Assembly: GCA_036924285.1 (NCBI GenBank)
Contig: JAYKYS010000007.1
Coordinates: forward strand, 18,724,001-18,788,000
Source: Asterella californica
Taxonomy: Eukaryota > Streptophyta > Marchantiopsida > Marchantiales > Aytoniaceae
Length of the DNA: 64,000 bases
Reading direction: 5' to 3'
In this document: piece by piece, positions 11,974 through 24,333 of the stretch
Layout of the letters: each line of letters begins with the position of its first letter
Numbering within the stretch: position 1 is the stretch's first letter
Made by a program: the position numbers and the translations under genes
The notes under the pieces: generated by a model
What the model was told of the DNA's origin: nothing
Databases searched by the model: none
The model's input: the letters and a program-made list of their open reading frames with translations, nothing else

Positions 11974-13946
11974 CTAAATCCTTGTGTGTGCTTATTTCTC
12001 CTCATCTGATTCTGTTCCCCTCCGCTTACGTTGTTTTCCTTGGATCTGGAAGTTGGCCTAGCCTGAGCAGCAGCCCCTCTGTTTTTTCCTTCATTCTCCT
12101 TTCTCTTCTGCATTTCCACCGCAAATTCGTGGTCTGTCTTGTAAACTTCTACTTCTTCCAGCTCCATTCCTTCCATACTACTTCTCTTGTTTGCCTCGCT
12201 TCGTGGGATGTCTGCACTCTTCCCTAGTTCTCCTTGCTCGTCTTCACTTGCTTCCTCCGTTGCTTCCTTGTCTTGCTGGGTTCTCTCTCTTTTCCTCGAC
12301 TCGTCCTTGTGGGTGCCTTCTTTTTCGCTCTTCTCCTGTTCGCACCCTTCCTTCTCTCCTTTGTTTTCTATTTCTTTTACTCCTTGTCGAGCCTTCTCTT
12401 GCTCCTCTCTCTGTTCCATGTGTGCTAGCACCTTGAACTGGTTCCCTGTTGTGGCGTTCCTTGAGGTCGTAGCAGTATCCGTTACATTTGTCTTCGATGC
12501 GCGCCCTCTTCTTTCTACTGAGGTAAAGCCTTCTTCGTCCACTTTCCTTTTCCTTTTTTCAGCATTGCTCGTTGCCCCCCCTGCTCCTTGTTTCTTTGCT
12601 TCTTGCGCTGACTTCCTTGCTTCTTGCGCTGACCTCTTGCTTGGGCAGTTTCTCACAATGTGGTCACGTTGATGACAGTGAAAGCAGGTGTCCGGGAGAT
12701 TTTTGTATGTCACCTTCTGTCGATAAATATCAATCTCATCATCGTCCTCTACTTCCACCTCTATGTACTCCGTTAGGTCTTTATCTAGATCCAATAGCAC
12801 GCACCCTCTAATGTAATGGAACTGACATTCCTTGTGTTCATTGATAATGTACAGTACTTCTCCTAGGCTTTCTAGCATCTCCTCCCTTAGATATTCATAT
12901 CCTGTATTGATTCCAGTAAGCTCCACCCATACCGGAGCTCTTCTTGTGCGTAAATTTGTAAAGTCGAATGATGGTTCCCACGGAAAGACGAAAACCATCC
13001 TTGTTCCCATGAACAGAGGAGAAACTACTAGTATCATATCTCTTTGTTCCTTCTCTGTCACATGTGTTAGAGAGCAGTTCCTCCCCAGGACTCTTAACCT
13101 TTCCACTGGAATTCTCATTTATTGCGTGAGGATTATCTCGGCCCACTCTCTCACCATGTCCCTTGAGGGAGCTATGTCCGCAGTATACAACACGAAGGCC
13201 ATCCTTTCCAGCTTTGCCACTCTGTTCAATAACAGTCTTTTTGTTGTGGTGATTCTCGTTGTTCTCTGTCCTTCTTGAGGTGGGTCCTTCTCCTTCCATT
13301 CGCGGAGGGCTGCCTTCAGATTTTCTTTCGTCGACTCCGATAATGCTTGATCCTCATACAGTTCCGGGTAAGTGTTCTTCTTTGTTTCTCCTTTCCTTCT
13401 GAATCTCGCCATGTTTCTGTTAATCGACTCTTGTGATCTTGCTATCTCAGTCCATTTTTGCTCTCTTCGTTCTTTCTCTACTCTCCCTTCTGTTCTCTTC
13501 CCCATTTCTCTTCCTGTGGCTGTACCCCTTGTGTCTTTTCCTGGTTCTTCTCCTTCCACTCCTTGCCCTGTGACCAGTCTCACTCCCTCGTTTGTTGTCT
13601 TCACAGGTTGGCGAGCGTGGCTGTTTGTGGGCTGCGATGCGCTAGTTGGCGTTTGTTTATTCCTCTGAGCGTTGGCTTCACTCATTCGGGCTTCGCTGCT
13701 TGCTCTCTCTCCTTTCTGGAGCGTAGCCATTTCAGTGCTTGCTCCTAATGTAGTACTCCTTGTGGCATATGTCCTGTATCTCGCAATCTGACTCCCTAGT
13801 ACCCCTAGTTCTGACATTTCAGATTCTTTAATTTTTTTACTCGGTGGTGCCAGTGACCCAGAGTCTCTCCTGTCCGTCTGTACTCTTTCCAGCTGATTTG
13901 TGATGTCCCCTAGCGCGATCCTTGCTTTGCTTGGTCTCTTTTTCAC
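11970..13946 (-). pseudogene. LINE ORF1: RNA-binding Gag-like protein with CCHC knuckle, one in-frame stop
   Basis: Two minus-strand open frames, 13946-13119 (275 codons) and 13118-11970 (382 codons), lie in the same phase and are separated only by a TAA at 13119-13121, immediately followed by ATG. The N-terminal part is low complexity, rich in Arg, Lys, Glu, Thr and Gln. The middle, about residues 245-440 and spanning the stop, resembles the DUF4283 RNA-binding domain of plant L1 ORF1 proteins ('VFVFPWEPSFDF', 'APVWVELTGI'). The zinc knuckle 'CFHCHQRDHIVRNC' has CX2CX4HX4C spacing. The tail is again basic and repetitive. ORF1 proteins coat the element RNA. The stop codon sits inside the conserved domain, so it is probably a mutation rather than a natural end. 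Confidence 0.87.
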
Positions 13947-14301
13947 ATTGGCATCTTTGTCGTGAGACCACGGCCCTTTCGATTCTTTGATGGTTTCTAC
14001 AGCAGTAAAAACAAATTTCTGGTTATCTCCTTCTATTGCACCTTCTCGCGTGTTTTTCTCACATTCGCTCGACTCTGATTGCCAATCATTCGCATTCCGT
14101 TGTTTCTCTTTCGACCGCTCCTTCCTATTTCACTGTGGTCCTAAATGCTCTCAGACGACACCCACACTATGGCACGCCTAAGCGGTCATAGCCGGAAATC
14201 TTGCAAGCACTCAGACCCCCCGCGTCGCTCACTCGCCATAGCCGCCCCCTGTCTCAAACCAACCTCTCTCGGTGCGGTTCTTAGAGATCAAGAGTAAAGT
14301 T
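13947..14301 (-). promoter_or_regulatory. LINE 5' leader / presumed internal promoter region
   Basis: This 355-bp segment lies between the 5' junction with the target-site duplication and the first ATG of ORF1. In L1-type elements the promoter lies inside the 5' leader. No TATA-like or other specific element could be assigned here. Confidence 0.5.
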
Positions 14302-14317
14302 AGTCATAATAATAACT
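14302..14317. repeat. Target-site duplication of the LINE, 5'-side copy
   Basis: Exact copy of AGTCATAATAATAACT at 7423-7438. It fixes the 5' end of the LINE at 14301. Confidence 0.93.
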
Positions 14318-14989
14318 GAATCTTACTGTAGCAACAGTACCGTACTGCTTTTTATTATCGCACATGGGATGCACGATTAATTAATTTTAAAACTATCTGC
14401 AAGTATCAGTTTCAATTTCTGAGTTCATGGAGAGTTTACTATTATTCATGAAAGGGGAAAAAGATCATTCTTAACATTTCGCACGACCTAGTTTTTGTGT
14501 TCTCTCGTCGAAGTGATTTGTTTCACGAGTGTCAGAATCCACAAGATTTTATAATCACACAGTTCTCGAATATTTATCTTTTGTTCACGCAGCAGACTTT
14601 GTAATATGGTCACGTTTCGCATTTTGAAGTACATTAAATATTTTCTGTGAGATGATATGAAGCAGTATGGTAGAGTGCAAATATTTGTGGGGAAGAATAA
14701 AAAGAGAGTGTGTTTGACACTAGTGTCAGGTCTGCACCTTACTGTCGTTAGCAAGTCTGAGTAAATATCCTTCCCCACGCCCTTTACATCGAACTATATG
14801 TTATGTTATCAGCAAATATATAAAAATTATGTACAAAGATTATAATAAGCTGTTTAAAAAGATTTTTATATATAACTATTAAGTATTATGCAACCAGATC
14901 CAGACAGAACCCATAAGTGAAACGTTTACACTCTCAAGACACGGAGTATAAGTGCAAGACCCAGTTACAAAAATAATGTCATTTCATTA

Positions 14990-15335
14990 CACTTTAAGTT
15001 ATGCATAACTTACCCTTCCCGTCTAAAAGGTTAGGGCATAAATTAATGGAAGCCCTCCAGCTTTGTAAGTGTACATGAGGTGAATAAGCAGCATCAAATA
15101 AACGTCATCAGGATACGTCCGAGTGAGTACGGGAAGATTGAGCAAAGACCTCAGCGATAATTACCTACGAATTGTCTCACAAATTCCAGTATGCATGCAA
15201 GATCAACATCGGAGAACTTTTCCTCGCTTGCTGTTATCGGGAAAAGGATAAATATTATATGAAAACTTTTATCAGTTTGAAAGGAAATACTATTTTATCT
15301 CTAAATATTAAATGTAACATGTTGATATCACTTCT
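14990..15335 (+). repeat. Copy of the two-hairpin repeat family
   Basis: The copy holds an imperfect hairpin at about 15003-15046 (left arm 'GCATAACTTACCCTTCC', right arm 'GGTTAGGGCATAAATTA'), a second small stem ending in 'ATGAGGTGAATAAGCAGCA', and the module 'GCATGCAAGATCAACATCGG' followed by 'GGGAAAAGGATAAATA' at about 15192-15255. The same modules in the same order recur at 57.4-60.4 kb and 63.3 kb. Confidence 0.55.
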
Positions 15336-15574
15336 TGCTTGCAGAAAATACCAAACAATGAAGAGATACCATACAATATGTTATAGGTAGAAGAAGGTAA
15401 ACGCTAAACCCCAAGTGAGAATATAAAGGCTGTAAACTGAAGTTGAAAACTTCATGTGGCATTTACCAACCAACAGTCTCGAACTAGAACGTTTGAATTT
15501 TCCGTTGAACAAGGGATTACATTCTGTATCATAGAAATACTTTTACTCTAAGTATTTTCTAGAAATCAACATCT

Positions 15575-15583
15575 CACTATTTT
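15575..15583. repeat. Probable 9-bp target-site duplication of the MULE, left copy
   Basis: CACTATTTT here faces CATTATTTC at 19534-19542 at the other end of the element, matching at 7 of 9 positions. Nine bp is the usual duplication length for Mutator-like elements, and two mismatches suit an old insertion. Confidence 0.5.
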
Positions 15584-16165
15584 GGGATATTTACTTGGTA
15601 CCGTCATATAGTTCTTTGATTTTCTTGGTCACGCACCTGACTTGTGGAACGTTTCTTGGTTGCACCCCATGACATTCCTCCGGTCACTCTTCTTACGTGG
15701 ATGCATATGTGACAGGCTTCTTCACACCGTGGCTACATTCTTTCTATCGTGACCTAATGGTAGCATTTTGAAGCGTGAGAATATTCATGGTTGTTTTTCA
15801 TTATCTAGGAATGACAACTAAGTGTCATTCGATCCATTACACGAATGAAATGAAGTCAAATCGACTTCACGATGGGAGTTTGCACGATGACGAGATACTA
15901 GACACTAAACAATGAACACTGGCAGGCTTCTTCACACCGTGGCTATATTCTTTCCATCGTGGCATAGTGGTAGCATTTCGAAGCGTGAGAATCTTCATGA
16001 CTGTTTCTCGTTATCTCGGAATGACAACTAGATGTCATTCGATCCAATACACGAATGAAATGAAGTCAAATCAACTTCACCATGAGAGTTTGCACGATGA
16101 CGAGATACTAAACACTGAACACTGAACTCCGCTTTGTGACATTAGAAATCGTCTTGTTGGACGTA
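15584..16165. repeat. Left terminal inverted repeat of the MULE, with internal duplication
   Basis: The outer end begins GGGATATTTACTTGGT. The reverse complement of 19179-19533 aligns along it in order: 'TAGTTCTTTGATTTTCTTGG', 'GTTTCTTGGTTGCA', 'TTCACACCGTGG', 'CATTCGATCCAATACACGAA' and 'GAAATCGTCTTGTTGGA'. A 210-bp stretch is present twice here (15711-15920 and 15921-16130) but once in the right repeat, so this arm is longer. Confidence 0.8.
15711..16130. repeat. Tandem duplication, 210-bp period, two copies
   Basis: Copy 1 (15711-15920) and copy 2 (15921-16130) both start near 'CAGGCTTCTTCACACCGTGG' and both end near 'TTGCACGATGACGAGATACT' plus 'AACACTG'. They differ at scattered positions. 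The duplication lies inside the left terminal inverted repeat of the MULE. Confidence 0.9.
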
Positions 16166-17010
16166 AACCATAGAGATAGAGCATGACCTTGATTTGTTGG
16201 AGACAATTGAAGATCAACTTCATGTTCAAGCTGTGGGTCGAGAGTAGAACTCCTAGCACAAGATTTCAGTAGCTCTTCTGTACATCTGATTTCTGCATTT
16301 GATCGATGGAGAATGCAAATGGACCAACAAAGTAGTGAAGATCATGATCTTGAAAGACCGACGATGGAACAATTTTGAGAAGCGATCAACCGACTGAGAC
16401 TTTGGGAGAAACATTTGTAATGTTTACAGATTTTGGTTGGTCGGTGCAGTGTTGATTTTTCTTGAGCTACCGAGCATTTCAGAGGATATAGTCAATTTCA
16501 TCTTGCAGAGTTTGAATATGTAGCTTCGGATCGAAACTGCAAGCTCGAAATTGCTTTTCTGAAATTCATACAGGGGTGATGTTGTATCGCAAGTGTACTC
16601 TCAGCGGACCCAGTTTGAATCCCTAACTTTTACAGAGTTTAATTTGAATGGTCACAGAAGACCGATGTCAAAACTCAAGGAATTGAGACATGTATCATAA
16701 CCTACCCAGTCATCTGCAAGTGTTAATGGAGGGGCAGGTTTGGATCACAACCTTCTCGCTCTAGAAATGTGAATGGCAGAGCTGTTGAGCGAATGCGATA
16801 TCTTACAGCCAGTCAGATTGTATTCCATGACCACAGTGCATGACTGATAGAAGATCAAGTGTTAAATTGTTGTCCTTGGAGAGTTAGAGCTCAGAGGGGA
16901 AAGCATTTGTGAGAGAATTTAAGATTACAGTATGTGATCTTCATCATACTTGTCTCACTAACCTAGTGCGTTGACGTGGATCTGTCACAGATTCAAACTT
17001 CTTTTCTACA

Positions 17011-18800
17011 ATGCTCAGTAATAGAGTTGTGGATCCTAGCATCCCTATCAGAACTTCTAAGAGGAGATCAGAAACACATATAACAGGAAAACATCATATA
17101 TGCATGTCTAGCATGAAAGAGAGCATGCTAAGAACTGGATGCATGGGGCATAAGGATTTTTGTTTTATTACATATATGCTTTGTGCAAGAAGATCTCAAG
17201 TATTGATCCACTAGCTACTATGACTTGGGAGAATTGGGATGGTAAACCCAACACTTTTTCTAGAGCATTCATTGCACCTGGTGCATGTCGGTTTATACTC
17301 CCCTTCTGCCAAAAGATCATCATCATGGATGCCTGCCACAGCAAGAACCGGAAGTATCCTTGTCAAATTCTCGTGAGCTCCATATTGGACAGAGGAACAA
17401 GTATGTGATTCTAGCTTTGCTGTTGCACCGATAGAGAATATATATACGTGACATTGGTTCTGTAGATTGTTGAGAGAAGCAATTGGAGATGCCATGACAG
17501 GGTGACAATATTCATATCAGACAGACATAAGGGACCTGAAGTGACTGTTGCTGAAGTCTTTGCTGATGCAGTGCATGATCATTGCACTTATCATCTGAGA
17601 ATGAATGTAAGAAGCCGATTCGAGAAGTGTGAGGAGGCATTATTCAAAGAACTAATATACGTGAGCACAACGGCAGAGTATAGTTTCTTCACTCTATTGA
17701 TTTTTTGCATGCTCGACATTGATCTAGTTAGTTTTGTTCGATAGTATTTGTTCGATGCTGAAGTTGGCATGTTAATATTTTCTCGGCTGTTGAATGACAA
17801 AAGTAGTTTGTTTCCGGAGTGGGTACATAAATGACACTAGTGGTCATACTTGTAGTGGATCGATTGACGACAAGTCATCATCCGGAGTATAACAAGTGAG
17901 ATCCGCTTTGCATGTACAACTGCCATCTGGAGAGACTAGAAAACATCTTTGCTTGGAAAGATCTGGTGATTTATATTCGCCCCATATCTCTGAAACGATA
18001 CGCCAGATGTGCATTCTCTCATCCTCATTGCGAGAAAACCACGTCAAATTCAACTGAAAGTATGAATGCGAGTTTGAAGCATATTCGGTATGGTTATCCT
18101 TTCAAAATCATGTGTGATATATGATTTTATCTTATGTGTAAGTTCTGACAGCGTCCTCATGAGCTTCAGAGTAGTACGGGTTGACTGAGTTTGGGCATAG
18201 AGACTAGCTGAGAATGAGAGGATAACAAAGACATTAGAATGTCTTGTGTCGAGTCCTACCAAAGCATATGTGCAAGGTGTGAATGATAGATAGAACTTTA
18301 TCGTGAGAGTAAGAGAAGCGCACTTGAAGTTTGAATGCACCTACCACGAGTTTCAAGAGATGCGTTGACTATGTGCTCATGCAATTTGTTGAGATACTGA
18401 GCTTGGAGAATGTTTCGTCAATCATTTCAAAGGCATCTGATATCATACTAGCTTGAAAAAAAGCTACATGCACTGATACTTGCATTTGTGCTACAAGAAC
18501 TTTCTCCAGTGATTGGATGTGATCCTCTGCCAGCGGTTGTGCATAAAAGAAGACGTATGATTGTGAGAATCCTGAACAATGATCGCTTTCAAACAATAGG
18601 TATACATGTACCTAGTCTTGAAGTGAGATGAGAAAAAGTTGACATATTATGTGCATGATAATGATGTTCTGGTGTTTACTGCTCTTGTTATTGAGCAAAA
18701 AATTGAATCTTTACGAGTATAACCGATCAGGTGCAATGCACATGTAGAAGCAATGGTCGTAACGTTCGGACATGCGGAAGACAGAATGCTCCACCAAAAC
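17011..18800 (+). pseudogene. MULE transposase remnant (DDE, SWIM, zinc knuckle)
   Basis: The plus strand reads as a broken MuDR-family transposase. Pieces in order: 17160-17408 with 'FSRAFIAPGACRFILPFCQK' and the first catalytic Asp in 'IIIMDACHSKN'; 17502-17660 with the second Asp in 'IFISDRHKGPEVTVAEVFAD' followed by 'CTYHLRMNVRSRF'; about 18030-18115 with 'SNSTESMNASLKHIRYGYP', where the family has its Asn/Glu-Ser motif; 18333-18390, a degenerate SWIM finger 'CTYHEFQEM' and 'LCAHAI' with a stop between and one Cys changed to Tyr; and 18735-18780 with 'CTCRSNGRNVRTC', matching the C-terminal zinc knuckle. Frames change at least three times. Intact enzymes of this family cut at the terminal inverted repeats and reinsert the element. 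Confidence 0.78.
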
Positions 18801-19178
18801 CAGACAATGAAGTCAACCTTGTGTCCTCATATATAATGTCAGAGGGAAACCAGTACGTGAGTTTTGCACAAATAATAACCAAGCAGTCCTCTTGCACCCT
18901 TAGTATAGCACCAGGAACCGCAAATATCCAGTCAGCATTGATAACCTAAACTTAACTTGATATATTTCATCTTTCGGACCTCCTAGTTTTCTCATTAAAC
19001 ATCCAAATGAGATCAAGGAAGTACGAAGCTAACAATGAGCTCTATCACTTGGTGCAATGAAAATAGAGATTCAAAAGTTATGTAAAAAGATAATTTTTTG
19101 TCTTATGTACAACTTTGGAACGATAATGTATAGCATCGAATTTTCATTTTCGGATATGAGTCGATCCAAGACACGACA

Positions 19179-19533
19179 ACACATCCAACAGAGACGATTT
19201 CGAGTGTCATAGAGCAAAATTCAGTGTTCTGTGTCATGTGCCACATCGCATGAACTTCTAATGCGAAGTCAATTCGTGTATTGCATCGAATGCCGCTTGG
19301 GTGCCATTTTGAGATAAAGAGAAACATCTACAAAAATTCTTGCGCTTCGAAACCTATGACTAGACCACGGTGGGAAGAATGTAACCACGGTGCGAAAAAA
19401 CTTATCATGCGGAGATCTACGTAGGAAGAATGACCGGAAGATTGTCATGAGATGCGACCAAGAAACGTCCAACAAATCAAGGGCGTGACCAAGAAAATTA
19501 AAGAACTACATGTCGTGACCAAGTAAATATCTC
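19179..19533. repeat. Right terminal inverted repeat of the MULE
   Basis: The reverse complement starts GGAGATATTTACTTGGTCAC and follows the left repeat through its landmarks to the inner 'GAAATCGTCTCTGTTGGATG'. It lacks the 210-bp duplication. Overall similarity looks like 70-80% by eye, so the ends have diverged considerably. Confidence 0.8.
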
Positions 19534-22500
19534 CATTATTTCTGTATCTATCTTTTGAACCCAGGAATTATAACTACCTAACTCATATAGAAAATTCTAA
19601 TCAGACGCAAAATTATAAATTGATCTGTCCGACTGACATTTTCAAAATTTTGAACGCAGGGGAGCAGAATTGAGAAGTCTGTATTATATCTCTTTTCAGC
19701 TTTGGAGGCAGTTGTGTAAAGTTTCATTTCTGAAATTGGAGCAGTGCAGATCTGTGGGTCGGTTCAGTCTTCATTGGGGTCTCACTGTCGTCCACGACGG
19801 ACCCAGATGATACCATGAAATGTTTTTCAACCATGTTGCTAGCTATAGGAAAGCAAGAATGGATTCGAGAATCTATACATAGTGTGCCTACATCGATCAA
19901 AGTGTCTGTTCCAAAGTTTCAGCAAATTTGGTACACAAGCATCGCTCTGGATTAGGAGCTCTAGAGCTAAGCTATTATGTTATAAACATGATCCGGTACC
20001 CACTCCTTATTCATGCGTGTGGGAAATTGAGAATGTCTCACATGAAGATTCTACGCTACTGAAATCTACCCTGCACAGAGGAATGCTCCATTAGGGTAGC
20101 TGCCGGCAGCTTCCTCATTGGTTGTTTAACAGAACTTCACTCAGGGATAAAACCTTCAATAAGTTGGTGTCAGAAGAGCAGCCCTTCATTGCTGCATACA
20201 AACTTAGTTCTCCTTCCCATTGAGTGAATTGCAGGCATAGGCATTCTAGCACACTTTTTTTGCTCCTTCTTATCGTCAAAAAATACTGATTTACATTAGA
20301 GTAAAGATCACTGCTTAAACATTGAAATGCTTTCGAATGCACGCGGTTAATTTCTCATTGCACGTTGCAGTTGTAATTTCTCATTTCCCACTGCATGCAT
20401 CCGAGACTATTCACATGAGCTTTTGAGCATACCAACACCGGATTTTAACACTCTTACAACTTTACCCTACCAGTGATAATATTCAGTCCCAGCAGCAAGA
20501 CTGTAATAAACAACGAAAGCCTAGGTCTCATAAACAACGAAATAGCAAGGCTTAGCACAGAAATTCGCTTGATCCCCAATAGGTTCTTTGAGGTTGATCA
20601 TACCGCCCTTGACGGTGTATTGTTAGATCACACCCTTGGCTGACGATTGACTGTGAAACCAATCACTTTTAGTGGTGTATTGTTGAATCATAGCCTTTGC
20701 TGGCGATTGACTATGAAACCAATCACTTTCACTTTGGCTGGAAATTGACTTAATCATTTTGTCATGTTAGTTATATTTCGAACTGCACACATCATACGCA
20801 AAGAGTCTACTGGGGTGTGATCAAGCAAATTTCTGAGATTAGCCCCTATTTTCTCTTCCCCTTGGGGGTGTTGGTTGCTTGGCCCTCCGAGTCCGTCTTT
20901 CCCTTGTTCTGCTCGATGACGTCAAAACCAAGTCTAAAAACTATGCCCTAACAAGCAGCCTGTAACATGACATGTCCAATTTCTCGGAAGTAACCCAGGC
21001 ATACATCTCGGCTTCAAAGCCTATATGTACCCATCTTAGAATACTTACAGGAGTGAGAGGTCTGGGTAATCCGAATGTTATTTGGACTGTCTGGCCAGAG
21101 AAAAGCTTGATCAAGTTTTCAACAACATTAAGCTGCAGCTACTGTAAGATAGGAAGGAACTGAGAGGTCCTCTACTACATGTCTACTCCACTATAAAATA
21201 AAACAACCACCTGGGACCTCATGAAAATGAGAGAAAACTGTTGGACTGCAACGATCAATTACAACATAGGGAAAACATCCCATCATGCTTCATAAGGTGT
21301 ACTTGCTTATTACTTGATGTAGCCTCTCTACAAACCATGAACACGCAATCAATCTGTCACATGTTTCAAAGCCAGCAGAGCCGGTAAAGATTACGATGCA
21401 ATTTAGGCGAGACGTTATCAAAATCATAATAATTAGAAAATGAGTGCTCTGGAGACTTTGTTGCAGAGCAAATTCACATGGTTGTAGGCGATCGTACGCA
21501 GCTTTGAGTAACTCCTACCAGTGCACTTAGTCTCGACATCTTATTTTCTTGTACCAATCCTCAACGCCATTAACTAGGGATATCAGCCGGATTCCGAGAA
21601 GCTCTCTCGAACTCACTGACTGTCTGCTGCTTTAAACCACAACTCCAATTTTATGGCTCCGGATACCAAGTCTCTCATTCCTCGAGTTCACATTCACTGG
21701 GCACATGCCAACAATCTTTAACGCATTGTCCGAACATAGAATCCTCATCCAACAAAAGAGAAAAGATTCAACTCAAAGCTATTAACTACCTGTCCATTTT
21801 GTGATCTGTTTCACTTCAATCTACTTAGTAGTGAGTGAAACCTATGGAGGTTAAGGTTCTATAGTTTCCTGGGGAAAAGGAGAATCTTCTCTGTGACCTT
21901 AAGTATTTCTTCATTTCCTCCGTTTATACTGGTACTTGCGGTTTATCAAATATAACCTCAATCGAAGCTCAACTGCAATCGAAGCAAATGCAAAACCTCG
22001 TAATCACATTCCACGCGCAGCGACTCGTTCTCCTGGCAAGAACCCCGTGAATGCACAAAGTCACCATCCTAATAACTGCAGAGGGTGCTAAAGGCTTCCA
22101 AGACAACATAACGTGCCGTGACATCTGATTTTCCCCTAGTACGAACCACACATAACGACCTCTGTCAGCTCGAGACGTTGCTCTTTTCCAGTGTCTGGCG
22201 ACTTGAAACGTTCATCGTGACTATCATGGTAGCTACAGAGTATACCGGAAATCTAGCGACTTCAACCTCTACTGCATTCCTAGCAGCCTACGTCCACAAG
22301 CATACCATGAAAGTACATAAAGAAGCCTCTTCACATGACTTGCCTGTGAGTTTGCATATCTGCCTCCTACCTCTTCATTCGGCTGCTACGGTCAAGTCGC
22401 TAATAAGTCAAGGCTTTTATATGTGTGCGAAGTCAGTATTCCGTAGTCTGGTGGAGACATATTTCATAAGGATGTACTAAATACGATCCTGCCTTGAGGC

Positions 22501-24333
22501 GTACTACGTAATCTGTCAGCCCCAAGAGATTATCTAAAGTCCAACATTTCTCTGTAACGCTCGGACTTCGGTTGAGGTGTTGATCCCCGCCAAATACAGT
22601 TCTCGCTTCTGGTGCGTCTTAGCCCTCAATCAAGGCTGGACGGAGAGAGCAAATCCTCCCCAACTTTCCGTCATATGTAACTCGGAGGACAAGTATCAAT
22701 ATATGTATGCCAAAAATCGCCTAGTGGCATCAGTGGAAACGGATGGGTTATAACCTGTCACAGATTATTGCAGGCGTATCTGCTTGTTAACCATAACCCT
22801 GTTCTGGTAGCGAGTACTTCCTGCAAATGGGGGCACATTATGTATTACAACCCAACACGGGCACCCTAGACCCTAAATCCTGAAAACTCATCTCTTAGTG
22901 TCATCTCCCATTCAGGATGCCCTACGTACCTGGATTTCCTGCTAGCTGAAATCGCCTTATGCTTTGTCCTGCCTACGTCCATGCTGCGGGAACTGCACAC
23001 TGAGAACAGCCCATCCTCTCCATGTGCTGAGAGATGTCAGTGCGGACCATGAGCAGAGAAAAGGTACGAGAGAAATCAAATAGCCATCAGCAGAAACGAC
23101 CAACCGACCGGCTACTTGGAACTCCTCTCCGTGCCCACAAGTGTATCGAACCCGACACGTCTGGACGAATCCCCCTTTCATAACAAAGGACAAAGACGTT
23201 GGATTTAGCAACACGGACTTTAATGATTCATAATAAATGTCAAGACCGTCCCATTCTGATGATACTTAACATGCATTACTAGTACAAAGGCCAGGTAGCA
23301 AATACACAGGTACCGTTAACAACCAAAACACGGCGAGACTCCCAGATTAAAACTGCGTCCACAAGACGAATACGATGAGTACCCTCTGATAAGAAACGTA
23401 TTCTTCAAGTACATAAAAGACAGAAGAACAGCGTACGCGTATGCTGCTTGATTAGTCAACCACCAGCAGGGTCCTGTCGTGGGTCAAATCACAGTAAAGA
23501 GCCTCGTCTTCTTGGATTGCTGGAGCAGACAATTTATTTAAAAAATGTCATAATGGTACATGAACTGCTGGGTGGCCTGTAGCGCTGGACATTTCTGAGC
23601 CAAGACTAAACCAACCCATGTAGCTGCACTGCTTCATTTTCAGAGCCGAAACTTTACACATCACCGCCAAAGATGAAAGAAAGGGTGAAGATATGCTGTA
23701 TTGCCTGATTGCCTCTGCGTACTATCCTTTGAAGCACAGAGATGTCACAGACTTCTCAATTCTGCTTAATCAGCTACTGGTTCTGACCTCATTGCTGACT
23801 CCGCAGCTTGGCCGAATATAGTACATTGACGAGGGAAACGCAGGGCCATTATATTTCGCATTCCACCGTAAACAGAGCTGCCCGGCTTACCCGCAATTCT
23901 CAAAGGCCAGTCTTCGATTGCTCGACAGTAGTTTCAACCCTGCGCACCATTTATAATTGCGCAAAACTTCAGACAAAAGACGTATAAATATAACCATTTT
24001 ATGAGCAGAAGGTCTCTCAGAAAATATTCCCCGAAATCAAATTTCTATCACAATCCTCACCCGTCAGTACAAGGTGAAATGTGATCTCGTCTCATGATCA
24101 TCAGCACAGTTGAACAATACAAATGGAACGTAACATTTACACTTACGGAACAAAAGCCAAGAAAAAATTAGTTTATCGACCTAAAGAACGAACACGTCTA
24201 AGACGCATATATTATCCTGGAACCTACCAATTTCGTTATACCACTCCGCGGATTTTATTGACCGGATGTAACTGCACGCTCGTAGCAGCACCGTCCTCAG
24301 AGAGCCTTCCTCAAGAACCTCGACAACTCGTCA
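19534..24333. other. Intergenic stretch without a recognised gene
   Basis: No frame here matches a family I know. The longest, 22118-22480 (+, 120 codons) and 22957-23214 (-, 85 codons), have no recognisable motif. A two-copy tandem repeat lies at 20614-20733. The part next to 24334 should include the 3' untranslated region of the PHD-finger gene, whose end I cannot place. Confidence 0.45.
20614..20733. repeat. Tandem repeat, 60-bp period, two copies
   Basis: GGTGTATTGTT at 20614 recurs at 20674, and each copy ends in 'GAAACCAATCACTTT'. The copies differ at several positions. The word 'AAACCAATCACTTTG' also occurs near 6185. Confidence 0.8.

Larger units (their letters stand above)
7439..14301 (-). 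mobile_element. Full-length plant L1-type LINE retrotransposon
   Basis: This 6.86-kb element lies on the minus strand. It has a leader of about 355 bp (14301-13947), ORF1 with a CCHC knuckle, ORF2 with endonuclease, reverse transcriptase and a C-terminal zinc region, an Arg-rich open frame at the 3' side, and a terminal poly(A) tract (a T run at 7439-7449 on the plus strand). Perfect 16-bp target-site duplications flank both ends, so it is a complete, fairly recent insertion and not 5' truncated. It is not autonomous as read: ORF1 has one in-frame stop, ORF2 has one frameshift and one stop, and the first catalytic Asp of the RT is Asn. Long plus-strand open frames across it (for example 7519-8097 and 8922-9398) are antisense shadows. 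Confidence 0.93.
15584..19533 (+). mobile_element. MuDR/MULE-type DNA transposon, decayed
   Basis: A 3.95-kb element with long terminal inverted repeats (about 370 bp plus a 210-bp duplication on the left, 355 bp on the right), a probable diverged 9-bp target duplication, and between them remnants of a MULE transposase on the plus strand in the normal domain order. Many stops and frame changes show it has been inactive for a long time. The region 16166-17000 inside the left end shows nothing recognisable; an N-terminal transposase part may have stood there. Confidence 0.82.

Noticed and set aside
22118..22480. 120-codon open frame
   Set aside because: No motif, no splice or start context, no neighbour to support it. 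Length is within chance for this composition.
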